Assembly: GCA_018242585.1 (NCBI GenBank)
Contig: JAFEBQ010000049.1
Location: 16,292 to 80,291 of the forward strand
Source of the DNA: Planctomycetota bacterium
Lineage (GTDB): Bacteria; Planctomycetota; Planctomycetia; Pirellulales; PNKZ01
Direction: 5' to 3'
Length of the DNA: 64,000 nucleotides
The position numbers were made by a program, and so were the translations under genes. The notes below the pieces were generated by a model. That model saw only the letters and a list, made by a program, of their open reading frames with translations, searched no databases and was not told where the DNA came from. This document shows, in pieces, positions 27,775-37,122 of the stretch (its first letter is position 1; every line of letters starts with the position of its first letter).

Positions 27775-29280
27775 CTAGCCGCCCCAACTCGCCGCTACGG
27801 CGACCGCGGCCATCAAGGCGCCGACCAGCAGGCTGGTACGATCCCCCAATGCGAAGGCAATCGGGTCGTCGTGCAATTGCTGCCGCTTGGCCAGAATCCA
27901 GAAGCGACTGATCCAATACATTAACAGCGGGCATTCGAGCCACAAGAGCCGCGGGTGATGGTACAGCACCTTGACCACGTCGCTTTGCAGGTAGAGGGCC
28001 AGCACCAGCACCGCGAGATACCCGCTGCAAGGCCCCAGGACTTCGAGCAGCGACAGGTCGCCAATCGAGTAGCCGCGTGCCCGAGCCGAGGTCGTGGTGG
28101 TCTCGCCCAGTTGTGACAACTCGCAGTAACGCTTGCCAAACGCCAGCGACGTGAACAGGAACAGCGACAAGGCCAGCAGCCATTCCGAGATTGGCACGCT
28201 GGTCGCTTCGCCGCCGGCAATGATCCGCAGGGTGTATAAGCTGGCCAGCAAGATGACGTCGATCATTACCTTGCGCTTAAGCCAGAACGAATATCCCGCC
28301 GCCAGAATCATGTAGATGACCAGCATTCCAGCGAAGCTGACGGGCAGGGCAACGAGCGCAATGAGAAATGCCACCGCCAGCAAACCGGCGGCCAGTGGCA
28401 ACGCCTTGGCCACCAGGTACGCCCCGCTGGCCAGCGGGCGGTTGCGCTTGCGCGGGTGGGCTCGGTCGGCTTCAATGTCGAAGGCATCGTTCAGGACATA
28501 AGCCGCCGACGCGCACAGCGAAAAACTGAGCGCTCCCCAGAACGCGGCCAGCCATTTGTCGAGGACACCCATCTGGTGAGCCAACAAGAACGGCAGGAAC
28601 AACAACACGTTCTTGATCCACTGCTTCGGCCGCAATAGCTCGATCAGCGCCGGGCGCGACGAGCGATGGGGCAGCAGAATCTGGACCGGCGTCGCGCGAG
28701 TCAGCAACTGGCCCAGCACCGCATCGGACGCGGTCACCGTCACGGCCAGCGCGGCCCGTTCCCAAACGGCCAGATCGGCCCGGCTGTCTCCCAGGTAGGC
28801 AAAGTTCGCGTAGCCTCGCTCTTGGCAGTATTTCAACAGAGTGTCGCGCTTGATCGGCCCCTTGATGTTGCGGGTGCCGTCGCTGCCGATCACGTCGTCG
28901 AACAGATCGAGGTGCTCGGCAACCTGGTTAGCCCACAATTGGTCACTGGCCGTGGCCAGAACGACGCGACAGCCGTTCTCGCGGGCCTGACGCAGGTAGT
29001 CGATCACTTCCTGGCGATAGGGGAGATTGCGAACGTCGATCGACGCCAACTGATACATATACCGCTTGGCCGGCGCCAGGCCACGGCGAGACGTCTCGAT
29101 CAGTCCCAACAGAGCCGTCGGTTGATGCCGCAGGCCCGAGACAATCGCCTCGGCCGAGATATCGGACGCGATTAGCGTCTGGTCCAGATCGACGAATACC
29201 ACGTCAATCGTCGGCGGCGATGGTGGCGACAGGTGCCCCAGCGGTGAACCGGTCGAAATGGTGGGAGTCGGCAACGACAT
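27775..29280 (-). CDS. HAD phosphatase-UbiA prenyltransferase fusion (DPPR-synthase-like)
   Basis: This 501-residue protein joins two enzymes. Residues 25-200 are a HAD hydrolase with DLDQT at 31-35, LATASD at 108-113 and GDSRAD at 164-169. Residues 215-501 are a UbiA-type membrane prenyltransferase with NDAFDIEAD at 264-272, the polyprenyl-diphosphate Mg-binding motif, and about eight hydrophobic helices. The second conserved loop, KRKVMIDVILLASLYTLR, matches phosphoribosyl-decaprenyl-phosphate synthases better than ubiquinone-type UbiA. The pairing suggests prenyl-phospho-sugar synthesis with built-in dephosphorylation. It is upstream of the DprE2-like gene on the same strand. Confidence 0.85.
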   Translation of the reverse strand: MSLPTPTISTGSPLGHLSPPSPPTIDVVFVDLDQTLIASDISAEAIVSGLRHQPTALLGLIETSRRGLAPAKRYMYQLASIDVRNLPYRQEVIDYLRQARENGCRVVLATASDQLWANQVAEHLDLFDDVIGSDGTRNIKGPIKRDTLLKYCQERGYANFAYLGDSRADLAVWERAALAVTVTASDAVLGQLLTRATPVQILLPHRSSRPALIELLRPKQWIKNVLLFLPFLLAHQMGVLDKWLAAFWGALSFSLCASAAYVLNDAFDIEADRAHPRKRNRPLASGAYLVAKALPLAAGLLAVAFLIALVALPVSFAGMLVIYMILAAGYSFWLKRKVMIDVILLASLYTLRIIAGGEATSVPISEWLLALSLFLFTSLAFGKRYCELSQLGETTTTSARARGYSIGDLSLLEVLGPCSGYLAVLVLALYLQSDVVKVLYHHPRLLWLECPLLMYWISRFWILAKRQQLHDDPIAFALGDRTSLLVGALMAAVAVAASWGG

Positions 29281-29337
29281 GAGCCGGGAGAACTCAGCGG
29301 AAAGCGGTGGGGGTGGATTCGGCTCGCATCGGGGAAC

Positions 29338-30342
29338 TTATTTGGCGGCCGGAACCTCGCCGGCAATGATTGCGTCGAGCGTTTCGTTCAGGTGATCGAA
29401 CGCGCTACCCGACCAGCGTTGCTTGGCGTAGGCGTCGAGCGCGGCCATTGGCCAAATCTGGGTCGCCCGCACGATCGAACTGCGCGACGCCCGGGCCGTG
29501 GGCATGATGTTGCCAAAGCCGAAGTCGGTGAAGCAGATAAAGCTCTTGATGCTGCACTCTTCGACGTTCGTGGGAGTCTTGTAAATGCCCATGTAGTTCA
29601 GGTTCGTGCGTTGCTCGGTGGTGATAAACGTATGAATCGCCAAGTCGCCGTCGGCGGTCGGCGTCGCGCGCAAGAAACCGATCTCGTAGTTCGGCCGCGT
29701 GCGCGGCGGCGAAACATCGATCGGCGTGGTCACCACCTGATTCCGATTGACCATCACCAGGGTTCGCAGGGCCTCGGCCGTGACCTCGGCGCCCGGCTTG
29801 ACGTACAGCCCCAGGCTGCGGGCGTCGCGCACCGAGTTGCGGACCATGTCGTTGAAGTCCTGGGCGCGGTTGCCGTTGCTATACAGAGCCACCGCGGCGT
29901 AAGTCTTGTAGTACAGATGGGGCGCGCCGTTTGGGCCGTGCCGGTGGACTCGAACCTGGACGCTGACATAGTTGCCGTTGACCGTGTCCAGAATGCGGCT
30001 GCCGCTTAGGAACGGCAGCCGGGCCTGATCTTGTGGGAGCATGCTGGCTCCCAGGCTCATGAACGTCCGCCGACAGGCGTCGAACTCGGTCGGCACGACC
30101 TGCTGGTCGATTTGCAGCCGATAGACCGGCTTGTGCCGGAAGTCGTTGATTTCCAACGCCTCGCCCGAGGCTACTTGTTCGCAGCTCATCCCCTCGGCGG
30201 CCCGATGGGCCTCGATGATCTCGGCTTCGGTGCGGGGGATGGTGCGAATGACGCCCCAATCGAGCGCCATCGGCTCGGCCCCCGTCGCGAGCGCACCACT
30301 CAACAGCAGCCAAACAGCGAAGATCGATGGCAGTTTGGCCAC
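29338..30342 (-). CDS. Secreted hypothetical protein
   Basis: This 334-residue protein has a signal peptide (residues 1-22, ending ATGA). The mature part is mixed alpha/beta with few Cys residues. I see no catalytic motif. Segments such as YVSVQVRVHRHGPNG and YMGIYKTPTNVEECS are ordinary beta-rich sequence. It starts upstream of, and is in line with, the UbiA fusion gene but 57 bases away, so it could share the transcript. No family is recognised; a planctomycete-restricted envelope protein is likely. Confidence 0.7.
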   Translation of the reverse strand: MAKLPSIFAVWLLLSGALATGAEPMALDWGVIRTIPRTEAEIIEAHRAAEGMSCEQVASGEALEINDFRHKPVYRLQIDQQVVPTEFDACRRTFMSLGASMLPQDQARLPFLSGSRILDTVNGNYVSVQVRVHRHGPNGAPHLYYKTYAAVALYSNGNRAQDFNDMVRNSVRDARSLGLYVKPGAEVTAEALRTLVMVNRNQVVTTPIDVSPPRTRPNYEIGFLRATPTADGDLAIHTFITTEQRTNLNYMGIYKTPTNVEECSIKSFICFTDFGFGNIMPTARASRSSIVRATQIWPMAALDAYAKQRWSGSAFDHLNETLDAIIAGEVPAAK

Positions 30343-30595
30343 GGCGCGGAAGCTCCTGGTAGATGCGGCGACGCCGATACAGGCTACCGCAACCGTTTAA
30401 TTGTTCATCCCGACAAACGAGGTGTCCAGCGAACTTTTCGACCACCGCAACCTGCTCACTTGCCCTGTTGTCCGGATAATTCGTTGTTAGCGATTGGTTT
30501 GGCGAGTGAGGGGGACTTGGTTACGATCAGCGGCGGCAGCATTCAGGCAGGGCCGCGACAAACTGACCGAAACTCGTAGCGCATTGGAATCGTCG

Positions 30596-31939
30596 GTGAG
30601 CCAGATTACGGACCTTGCGGGACGACGTGTCACGCTGTGGGGGCTGGGAACCCACGGGGGTGGGCTGGCTGCGGCAGAGTTTCTGGTGGGGCAGGGGGCG
30701 CGGCTGACGATTACCGATCTGGCCTCGGCCGCGACGCTAGAAAAGTCATTGGACCGGCTGCGAGCGTTGCCGGTCGAGCGTTATGCCTTGGGCGGGCATG
30801 ACGAAGCGTTGCTCGACGATACGGAGCTAATTGTCGTCAATCCGGCCGTGCCGCGCGACACGCCCTTGCTGGCCCAAGCCAGCAAACGAGGCATTCCCAT
30901 CACATCGGAAATCGAGCTGTTCCTCCAACGCTGCCCGGCCACCGTCGTGGGTGTGACCGGCACCAACGGCAAGAGCTCGATCTGTACCATGCTGCACCAG
31001 GCCCTGGTGGACGCCGGACGCCGGGCTTGGCTGGGAGGGAACATCGGACGGAGCTTGCTTGGCGACTTGTCGTCGATTGGGGCCGATGACTTGGTTGTGC
31101 TGGAGCTAAGCAGTTTTCAACTGGCCTGGCTGGGCGACCAGACCCGCTGGCCGCAAGGTGCGATCGTCACCAGCTTGGCCCCGAATCACGTCGATTGGCA
31201 TCGCTCGACCGGAGCCTATTACGCCGCCAAGCGACGACTCCTAGACCATCTACCCGACGATGGTTTCGCGTCGTTTGCGTTGGACGATCCTGCTTTATCC
31301 GCGTGGCGTGAGGCAGTAGGCGGCAAATATCTGAGCCCCTGGCCCGATGACGACGTGCCAGAGCTGAGGACACCCGGCAGGTTCCAGCGTGGCAACGCGG
31401 CTTTGGCCGGAGCGGTAGCCGAGCGCTTGGGGGCCGACCCCGCTAAGGCTCGCTCGGCGCTCGCCCAATTCGAGGGCTTGCCCCATCGGATGCAGCGGTT
31501 GCCCGACGTCGAAGGGCGAGCGGTGTTTAACGACTCGAAAAGCACCACGCCGGCGGCGACAGTCGCAGCTCTGGACGGTTTGAACTGGCCCGGCTGGTTG
31601 ATTCTGGGTGGGCGCAACAAAGGCCTGGCGTTCGACACCCTTGTTCCGGCGATTAACCGGCATTGCCGTGGATATGTAGCCTATGGCGAAGCGGCCGAGA
31701 CGATCGTCGAGCAGTTATCGCTACTAACCAACGCGCCGCATCAACGAGTCGCGACCGTGGACGAGGCATTCGATTGGTGCTGGGCCCATTCAAAGTCAGG
31801 CGACGCCATTTTGTTCTCGCCGGCATGCACGAGCTTCGATCAATTCACCGACTTCGAGGCGCGCGGATCGCACTTCGCGTCCCTGGTTGCCAGACGCATG
31901 GGTGCCACAACGATTTCGACGGATCGTGCGCGCAGTTAG
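30596..31939 (+). CDS. murD: UDP-N-acetylmuramoyl-L-alanine--D-glutamate ligase
   Basis: This 447-residue Mur ligase adds D-glutamate to UDP-MurNAc-L-Ala in the cytoplasm during peptidoglycan synthesis. The N-terminal domain has VTLWGLGTHGGGLAAAEFL, the ATP site is GVTGTNGKSS at 119-128, and WPQGAIVTSLAPNHVDWH and FNDSKSTTPAAT are ligase signatures, as is the WLILGGRNKG segment of the C-terminal domain. GTG 30596 is chosen because it gives the normal length; an upstream in-frame extension of 34 residues is Arg/Ala-rich. It is divergent from the preceding gene. It shows that the host has at least this step of wall synthesis. Confidence 0.95.
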   Translation: MSQITDLAGRRVTLWGLGTHGGGLAAAEFLVGQGARLTITDLASAATLEKSLDRLRALPVERYALGGHDEALLDDTELIVVNPAVPRDTPLLAQASKRGIPITSEIELFLQRCPATVVGVTGTNGKSSICTMLHQALVDAGRRAWLGGNIGRSLLGDLSSIGADDLVVLELSSFQLAWLGDQTRWPQGAIVTSLAPNHVDWHRSTGAYYAAKRRLLDHLPDDGFASFALDDPALSAWREAVGGKYLSPWPDDDVPELRTPGRFQRGNAALAGAVAERLGADPAKARSALAQFEGLPHRMQRLPDVEGRAVFNDSKSTTPAATVAALDGLNWPGWLILGGRNKGLAFDTLVPAINRHCRGYVAYGEAAETIVEQLSLLTNAPHQRVATVDEAFDWCWAHSKSGDAILFSPACTSFDQFTDFEARGSHFASLVARRMGATTISTDRARS

Positions 31940-31950
31940 CCAAGCAGGTA

Positions 31951-31979
31951 TTGTCATTTTGAAATCGATTTACTAGATT
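31951..31979 (+). promoter_or_regulatory. Sigma70-like promoter for the structured RNA
   Basis: TTGTCA (31951-31956), a 17-base spacer and TAGATT (31974-31979) give 5/6 and 4/6 matches to the consensus boxes. The expected start near 31986 coincides with the first base of the first RNA stem. Confidence 0.55.
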
Positions 31980-31985
31980 TAGAAA

Positions 31986-32099
31986 CGCTAGCTGAGTGGC
32001 TTGCCGCTCGGCTGGCGATGAAGACCTCGAGGACGACGGCTGTTTGATCTCCTTGTTGGAGATCAAGGCGGCGCTGGGAGTCGTCCCTCGAGGTTTTTT
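31986..32099 (+). ncRNA. Candidate structured small RNA, about 115 nt
   Basis: The sequence folds on the plus strand as two units. Stem 1 is 14 base pairs (31986-31999 with 32004-32017, loop CTTG). It needs three U-G pairs in RNA, while the complementary strand would have A-C mismatches there, so plus-strand RNA is favoured. Stem 2 is 14 pairs with one bulged base (32024-32037 with 32080-32094) and encloses a perfect nine-base stem (32044-32052 with 32058-32066). A run of T follows directly, making stem 2 a terminator. It matches neither SRP RNA, RNase P, 6S nor tmRNA motifs that I can check by eye. It lies between murD and a small membrane protein gene. Function unknown; an elaborate murD terminator is the main alternative. 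Confidence 0.6.
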
Positions 32100-32191
32100 C
32101 ATGCGCACGCGCGGACAAAGAGAGCGCGTGATCTGTAATCGTGTCTGCGCAAAACATCGAATTACGCCCGCGATTTTCCGCGTCTTTTGCC

Positions 32192-32455
32192 ATGTCCAGC
32201 GAACGCCGCCGACTGAATCCGTTCTACGCCTTGGTGGTCCTCTCGGGCGCGGCGTTTGGGTTGACCGCGTGCGCCTATGGCGTGCTGACGTATCGCGCTA
32301 TTCGGGGCGTTGATGTGGGGGCCGAGCCCTCGCGCGCCTGGCAATTTCTCAACGAGCACGGGGGCCTGTTGCTCGGCATCGAGCTTGCGGTCCTGGCCGT
32401 GGCCACGATTTTGGCCATTGGAACGGAAAATTTTTGGCAACGGCGTCAGCCCTAG
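32192..32455 (+). CDS. Small two-helix membrane protein
   Basis: This 87-residue protein has two hydrophobic helices (FYALVVLSGAAFGLTACAYG and GLLLGIELAVLAVATILAIG) joined by a short soluble loop with RGVDVGAEPSRAWQFL. It has no catalytic motif. ATG 32192 starts just before a basic SSERRR segment typical of a cytoplasmic N-terminus. It follows the structured RNA and precedes ligA with 169 bases between. No family is recognised. Confidence 0.6.
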   Translation: MSSERRRLNPFYALVVLSGAAFGLTACAYGVLTYRAIRGVDVGAEPSRAWQFLNEHGGLLLGIELAVLAVATILAIGTENFWQRRQP

Positions 32456-32543
32456 CCACGGCCGGCGAAATCGCGGTTTCTGGCGCCAAGTCGCGTCAAG
32501 AATCGTCAAGGCCGGGCTGCTGTTTTGCCCACCGGCGGCGTGA

Positions 32544-34631
<2,088 letters not shown>

Positions 34632-34678
34632 CTAAGGCGCGCATTTAGATTAAATAGCGCGCCATGAGAAAACAAACA

Positions 34679-34793
34679 CCCCTCCCTTTCAGGGAGGGGC
34701 AGGGGGGAGGGTCGAGACGTTACTGGCCTGCAACGCCTCGACCCTCACCCGCTGCGCTTCGCTCCGCGACCTCTCCCTGGGAGGGAGAGGTGT
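34679..34793. repeat. Palindrome-ended dispersed repeat, copy A
   Basis: The element is bounded by two short palindromes, one of CCCCTCCC/GGGAGGGG type at 34679-34699 and one of CCTCTCCC/GGGAGAGG type near the other end. The internal block contains CTCACCCGCTGCGCTTCGCT. It matches copy B at 61004-61170 in the opposite orientation, with a shorter middle here. It sits between ligA and the peroxiredoxin gene and encodes nothing visible. Confidence 0.85.
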
Positions 34794-34819
34794 AAGAAGC
34801 TATTCCGTCTCGCGCTCGC

Positions 34820-35344
34820 CTAGTTCGTCGACGTTCCCAACTCGGCCAGCTTGGCGGCGATGTCCTTGCCGTGAGTTTCCGTCTTTACGCCCTTGTCGAT
34901 GGCGGCAATCTTGCCGTCCTTGTCGATGTAGAACGTCACCCGGGCCGCGTTGCCGCCCTTGCCCAACACGCCGAACGCCTCGGCGTTGGCCTTGGTCGGG
35001 TCGCTGAGGATCGGATAATCGAGTTCCAACGACTTGGCAAAGTCCTTGTTCATTTCGGGTGTGTCGCAGCTGGCGGTGAAGTAGGCGACCTTGAACTTGC
35101 GCAAATCATTGCCGAACTCGCGCATTGACTTGCACTCCTTGGTGCAACCGCCGGTGAACGCCTTGGGATACCAGGCAATCACGACGGCCTGCTTGCCGCG
35201 GTAGTCCGACAACTTGTGCAGCTTGCCGTCCGAACCTTGCATCGAAAACTCGGGGGAAGGATCGCCGACCTTCAACTCGGCGGCAAAGCCGGTGGCGGCA
35301 AGGCTAAGGGCGGCCAACGTGGCGACAACGACGCATGAACGCAT
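34820..35344 (-). CDS. Exported peroxiredoxin (AhpC/TSA, BCP-like)
   Basis: This 174-residue thioredoxin-fold protein reduces hydroperoxides. A signal peptide (residues 1-22, ending GFAA) sends it outside the cytoplasm, which is less usual for this BCP-like group. FTGGCTKEC (64-71) contains the peroxidatic Cys67 and a probable resolving Cys71, four residues later. Further family features are [18 protein letters not shown] and YPILSD. ATG 35344 is supported by AAGGA eight bases upstream. It may protect envelope proteins from peroxide. The nearby PGPGW gene is on the same strand but 160 bases away. Confidence 0.9.
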   Translation of the reverse strand: MRSCVVVATLAALSLAATGFAAELKVGDPSPEFSMQGSDGKLHKLSDYRGKQAVVIAWYPKAFTGGCTKECKSMREFGNDLRKFKVAYFTASCDTPEMNKDFAKSLELDYPILSDPTKANAEAFGVLGKGGNAARVTFYIDKDGKIAAIDKGVKTETHGKDIAAKLAELGTSTN

Positions 35345-35504
35345 GGGAGAGTCCTTTTTCAGCGAGGGGGGAGAGAAACGGTGAGGTGGGGGCGCAGTCA
35401 CTCGGGCCGGCGGGCCTGGGGCAACGCCAGGGTAAGCGCCCCTAGCTTGGCCGCATTTGCCGCGAGAATCAAGCGGGGGACCGACAACGTGCAATTTTCA
35501 CTGC

Positions 35505-35798
35505 TTAGGCCGATGACTGCGGACGTTCGCTGATCGTTAGCGGCGGCGAGTGGTCGGGGTGCTCGTGGTTGGCGGGATGATACCCGAGCTTGGCGGCAAT
35601 GCGGCGGAGCCAGCCGTTGCCGGCGATGATCCGGTCGACGCCGTGCTTGACTCGCCGCGGATCGATGCCCAGCAGCATCAACCCGGGAATCAAAAACGCC
35701 CAGCCGGGCATGATCGGGACGATCAACCCAATGACGCCAAGCACGACGAAGACGACGCCGGCCCCCATTCGCAGGAATCGTTTTGTCGAAGACAACAT
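35505..35798 (-). CDS. PGPGW-type small transmembrane protein
   Basis: This 97-residue protein has a basic N-terminus, then a long hydrophobic hairpin (MGAGVVFVVLGVIGLIVPIM followed by GWAFLIPGLMLLG) that carries the IMPGWAFLIPGL form of the PGPGW motif. The C-terminal part is soluble, basic and then Pro/His-rich. The family is widespread but uncharacterised. It is probably an inner-membrane protein of two helices. Confidence 0.8.
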   Translation of the reverse strand: MLSSTKRFLRMGAGVVFVVLGVIGLIVPIMPGWAFLIPGLMLLGIDPRRVKHGVDRIIAGNGWLRRIAAKLGYHPANHEHPDHSPPLTISERPQSSA

Positions 35799-35832
35799 AA
35801 CAGGGGGCCGAGGTGGTTGATGTTCCCCCAGC

Positions 35833-36480
35833 TTACTGCACGATCGCGCGGAAGAAGTTCCGCACCGGCTCGCCAGGGATATACCGTGGACCGACGTAGT
35901 AGGCCGGCGCGTAATACGTCGTCACCGGCGTGTAGGTCGTCACAGGACTATACGTAACCACTGGCACGGTGGTTGTCACTGGCGAGTAAGTGACGACACG
36001 GGTTGTAGTTGCGATCGGCGAATAAGTGACCACCGGGGTCGTCGTGACGGGCGAATAGGTCACCACCGGTGTCGTCGATGTTACTGGGGAGTACGTGACC
36101 ACGGGAGCGCTGGTCGATACGGGCGAGTAAGTCACGACCGGCGTCGATTCGGTCACGGGGGAGTAGGTGACTACCGGAGTGCTGGTCGTAACCGGCGAGT
36201 AGGTCACCACCGGAGCGCTCGACGAAACGGGCGAGTAGGTGACGACGGGAGTTGTCGTGGTGACCGGTGAATAAGCGACGACCGGCGCAGTGGTGGTGAC
36301 CGGCGAATAGCTGATCACGGGCGTGGTTGTCGTGACGGGCGAGTACGAAACGACCGGCGCGTAGGTCGTGATGGGCGAATACGTCACGGCCGGCTGGCCG
36401 CAATCACAGGCGGCTTCGACGACGGCCAACGGCGACAACGATAAGACCACGGCGACGGCAAGGGCCAAGCGAGTAATCAT
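35833..36480 (-). CDS. Secreted 12-residue tandem-repeat protein
   Basis: This 215-residue protein has a signal peptide (ITRLALAVAVVLSLSPLAVV then EAAC) followed by 13 copies of a 12-residue unit of the form TYSPVTTTTPVV, with one copy a residue short. The repeat is Ser/Thr/Pro/Val-rich, so it could be extended and possibly O-glycosylated, as in surface fibre or stalk proteins. A short tail rich in Tyr and Pro (YYAPAYYVGPRYIPGEP) follows. The 36-base DNA period has diverged at synonymous sites, suggesting the repeat is old, yet its frame is kept. The function is unknown. Confidence 0.8.
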   Translation of the reverse strand: MITRLALAVAVVLSLSPLAVVEAACDCGQPAVTYSPITTYAPVVSYSPVTTTTPVISYSPVTTTAPVVAYSPVTTTTPVVTYSPVSSSAPVVTYSPVTTSTPVVTYSPVTESTPVVTYSPVSTSAPVVTYSPVTSTTPVVTYSPVTTTPVVTYSPIATTTRVVTYSPVTTTVPVVTYSPVTTYTPVTTYYAPAYYVGPRYIPGEPVRNFFRAIVQ

Positions 36481-36789
36481 GGCATGAAACTCCGTCCAGG
36501 GTGCATTCAATAGGGAGCGTCTGCCCATCATTTTGGGCAGATCGCCTGCCAGAGGCAATCGTTTGTGGGGCGACAATTGCCCGCGTGGCCGAAAGGTTGA
36601 CGGCAATTCAACTTGCAGCGGATGACTTGCCTCGCCCATTCTGGCCGCCAACACACGACAAGCCGTCCTATTCAAGTGATTGACGGGCGACCGACGAGAA
36701 CGATCCGAGCGCGGCAGCGCCCCCATTCGTCATTCGGACTTCGTCATTCGAGCTTTGGGAGACAGCCGGCGTCAGTTCGCGGCAGCCGT
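36481..36789. other. Intergenic region upstream of the repeat protein
   Basis: The 309-base gap has a hairpin CTGCCCA/TGGGCAG at 36521-36540 but no clear promoter and no credible gene. It includes the leader of the repeat-protein gene. Confidence 0.4.
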
Positions 36790-37011
36790 CTAGCCGATCT
36801 TCGCCTTCAGGCTCTCAAGGACTTCCAGCGCCTTATTGGCCTGGTCGGCGCTGCCGGCGTGGCGGATGAATTCGCTGGCGTCGTTCAGGGCCTTCTTGGC
36901 GTGTTCCAGACCGCCGCAGCGCTGCACGAACTCGGCGGCGACGAGCATCAGGTCCACGAACGAGCTTTCAGCTTGAGCGGCGGCGGGCTTGGCGGCGGCT
37001 TTCTTGGCCAT
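36790..37011 (-). CDS. Small helical hypothetical protein
   Basis: This 73-residue protein starts with a Lys/Ala-rich segment (AKKAAAKPAAAQ) and continues as helices with FVDLMLVAAEFVQRCGGLE and ANKALEVLESLKAKIG. It has no membrane segment. It is small, basic at the N-terminus and acidic/neutral later. No family is recognised. It is followed by the RND efflux gene on the same strand after 111 bases. Confidence 0.6.
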   Translation of the reverse strand: MAKKAAAKPAAAQAESSFVDLMLVAAEFVQRCGGLEHAKKALNDASEFIRHAGSADQANKALEVLESLKAKIG

Positions 37012-37122
37012 CGATAAATCTCCCCAAAGTTCAGCAGGTTGAAATCATCTCGGTCGCAGAAGCCTAGCCGGGCACGGCGCGCTCCGCAAGCGGTTGCCAT
37101 CTCGGCCACCGCCGCAGGCCGA

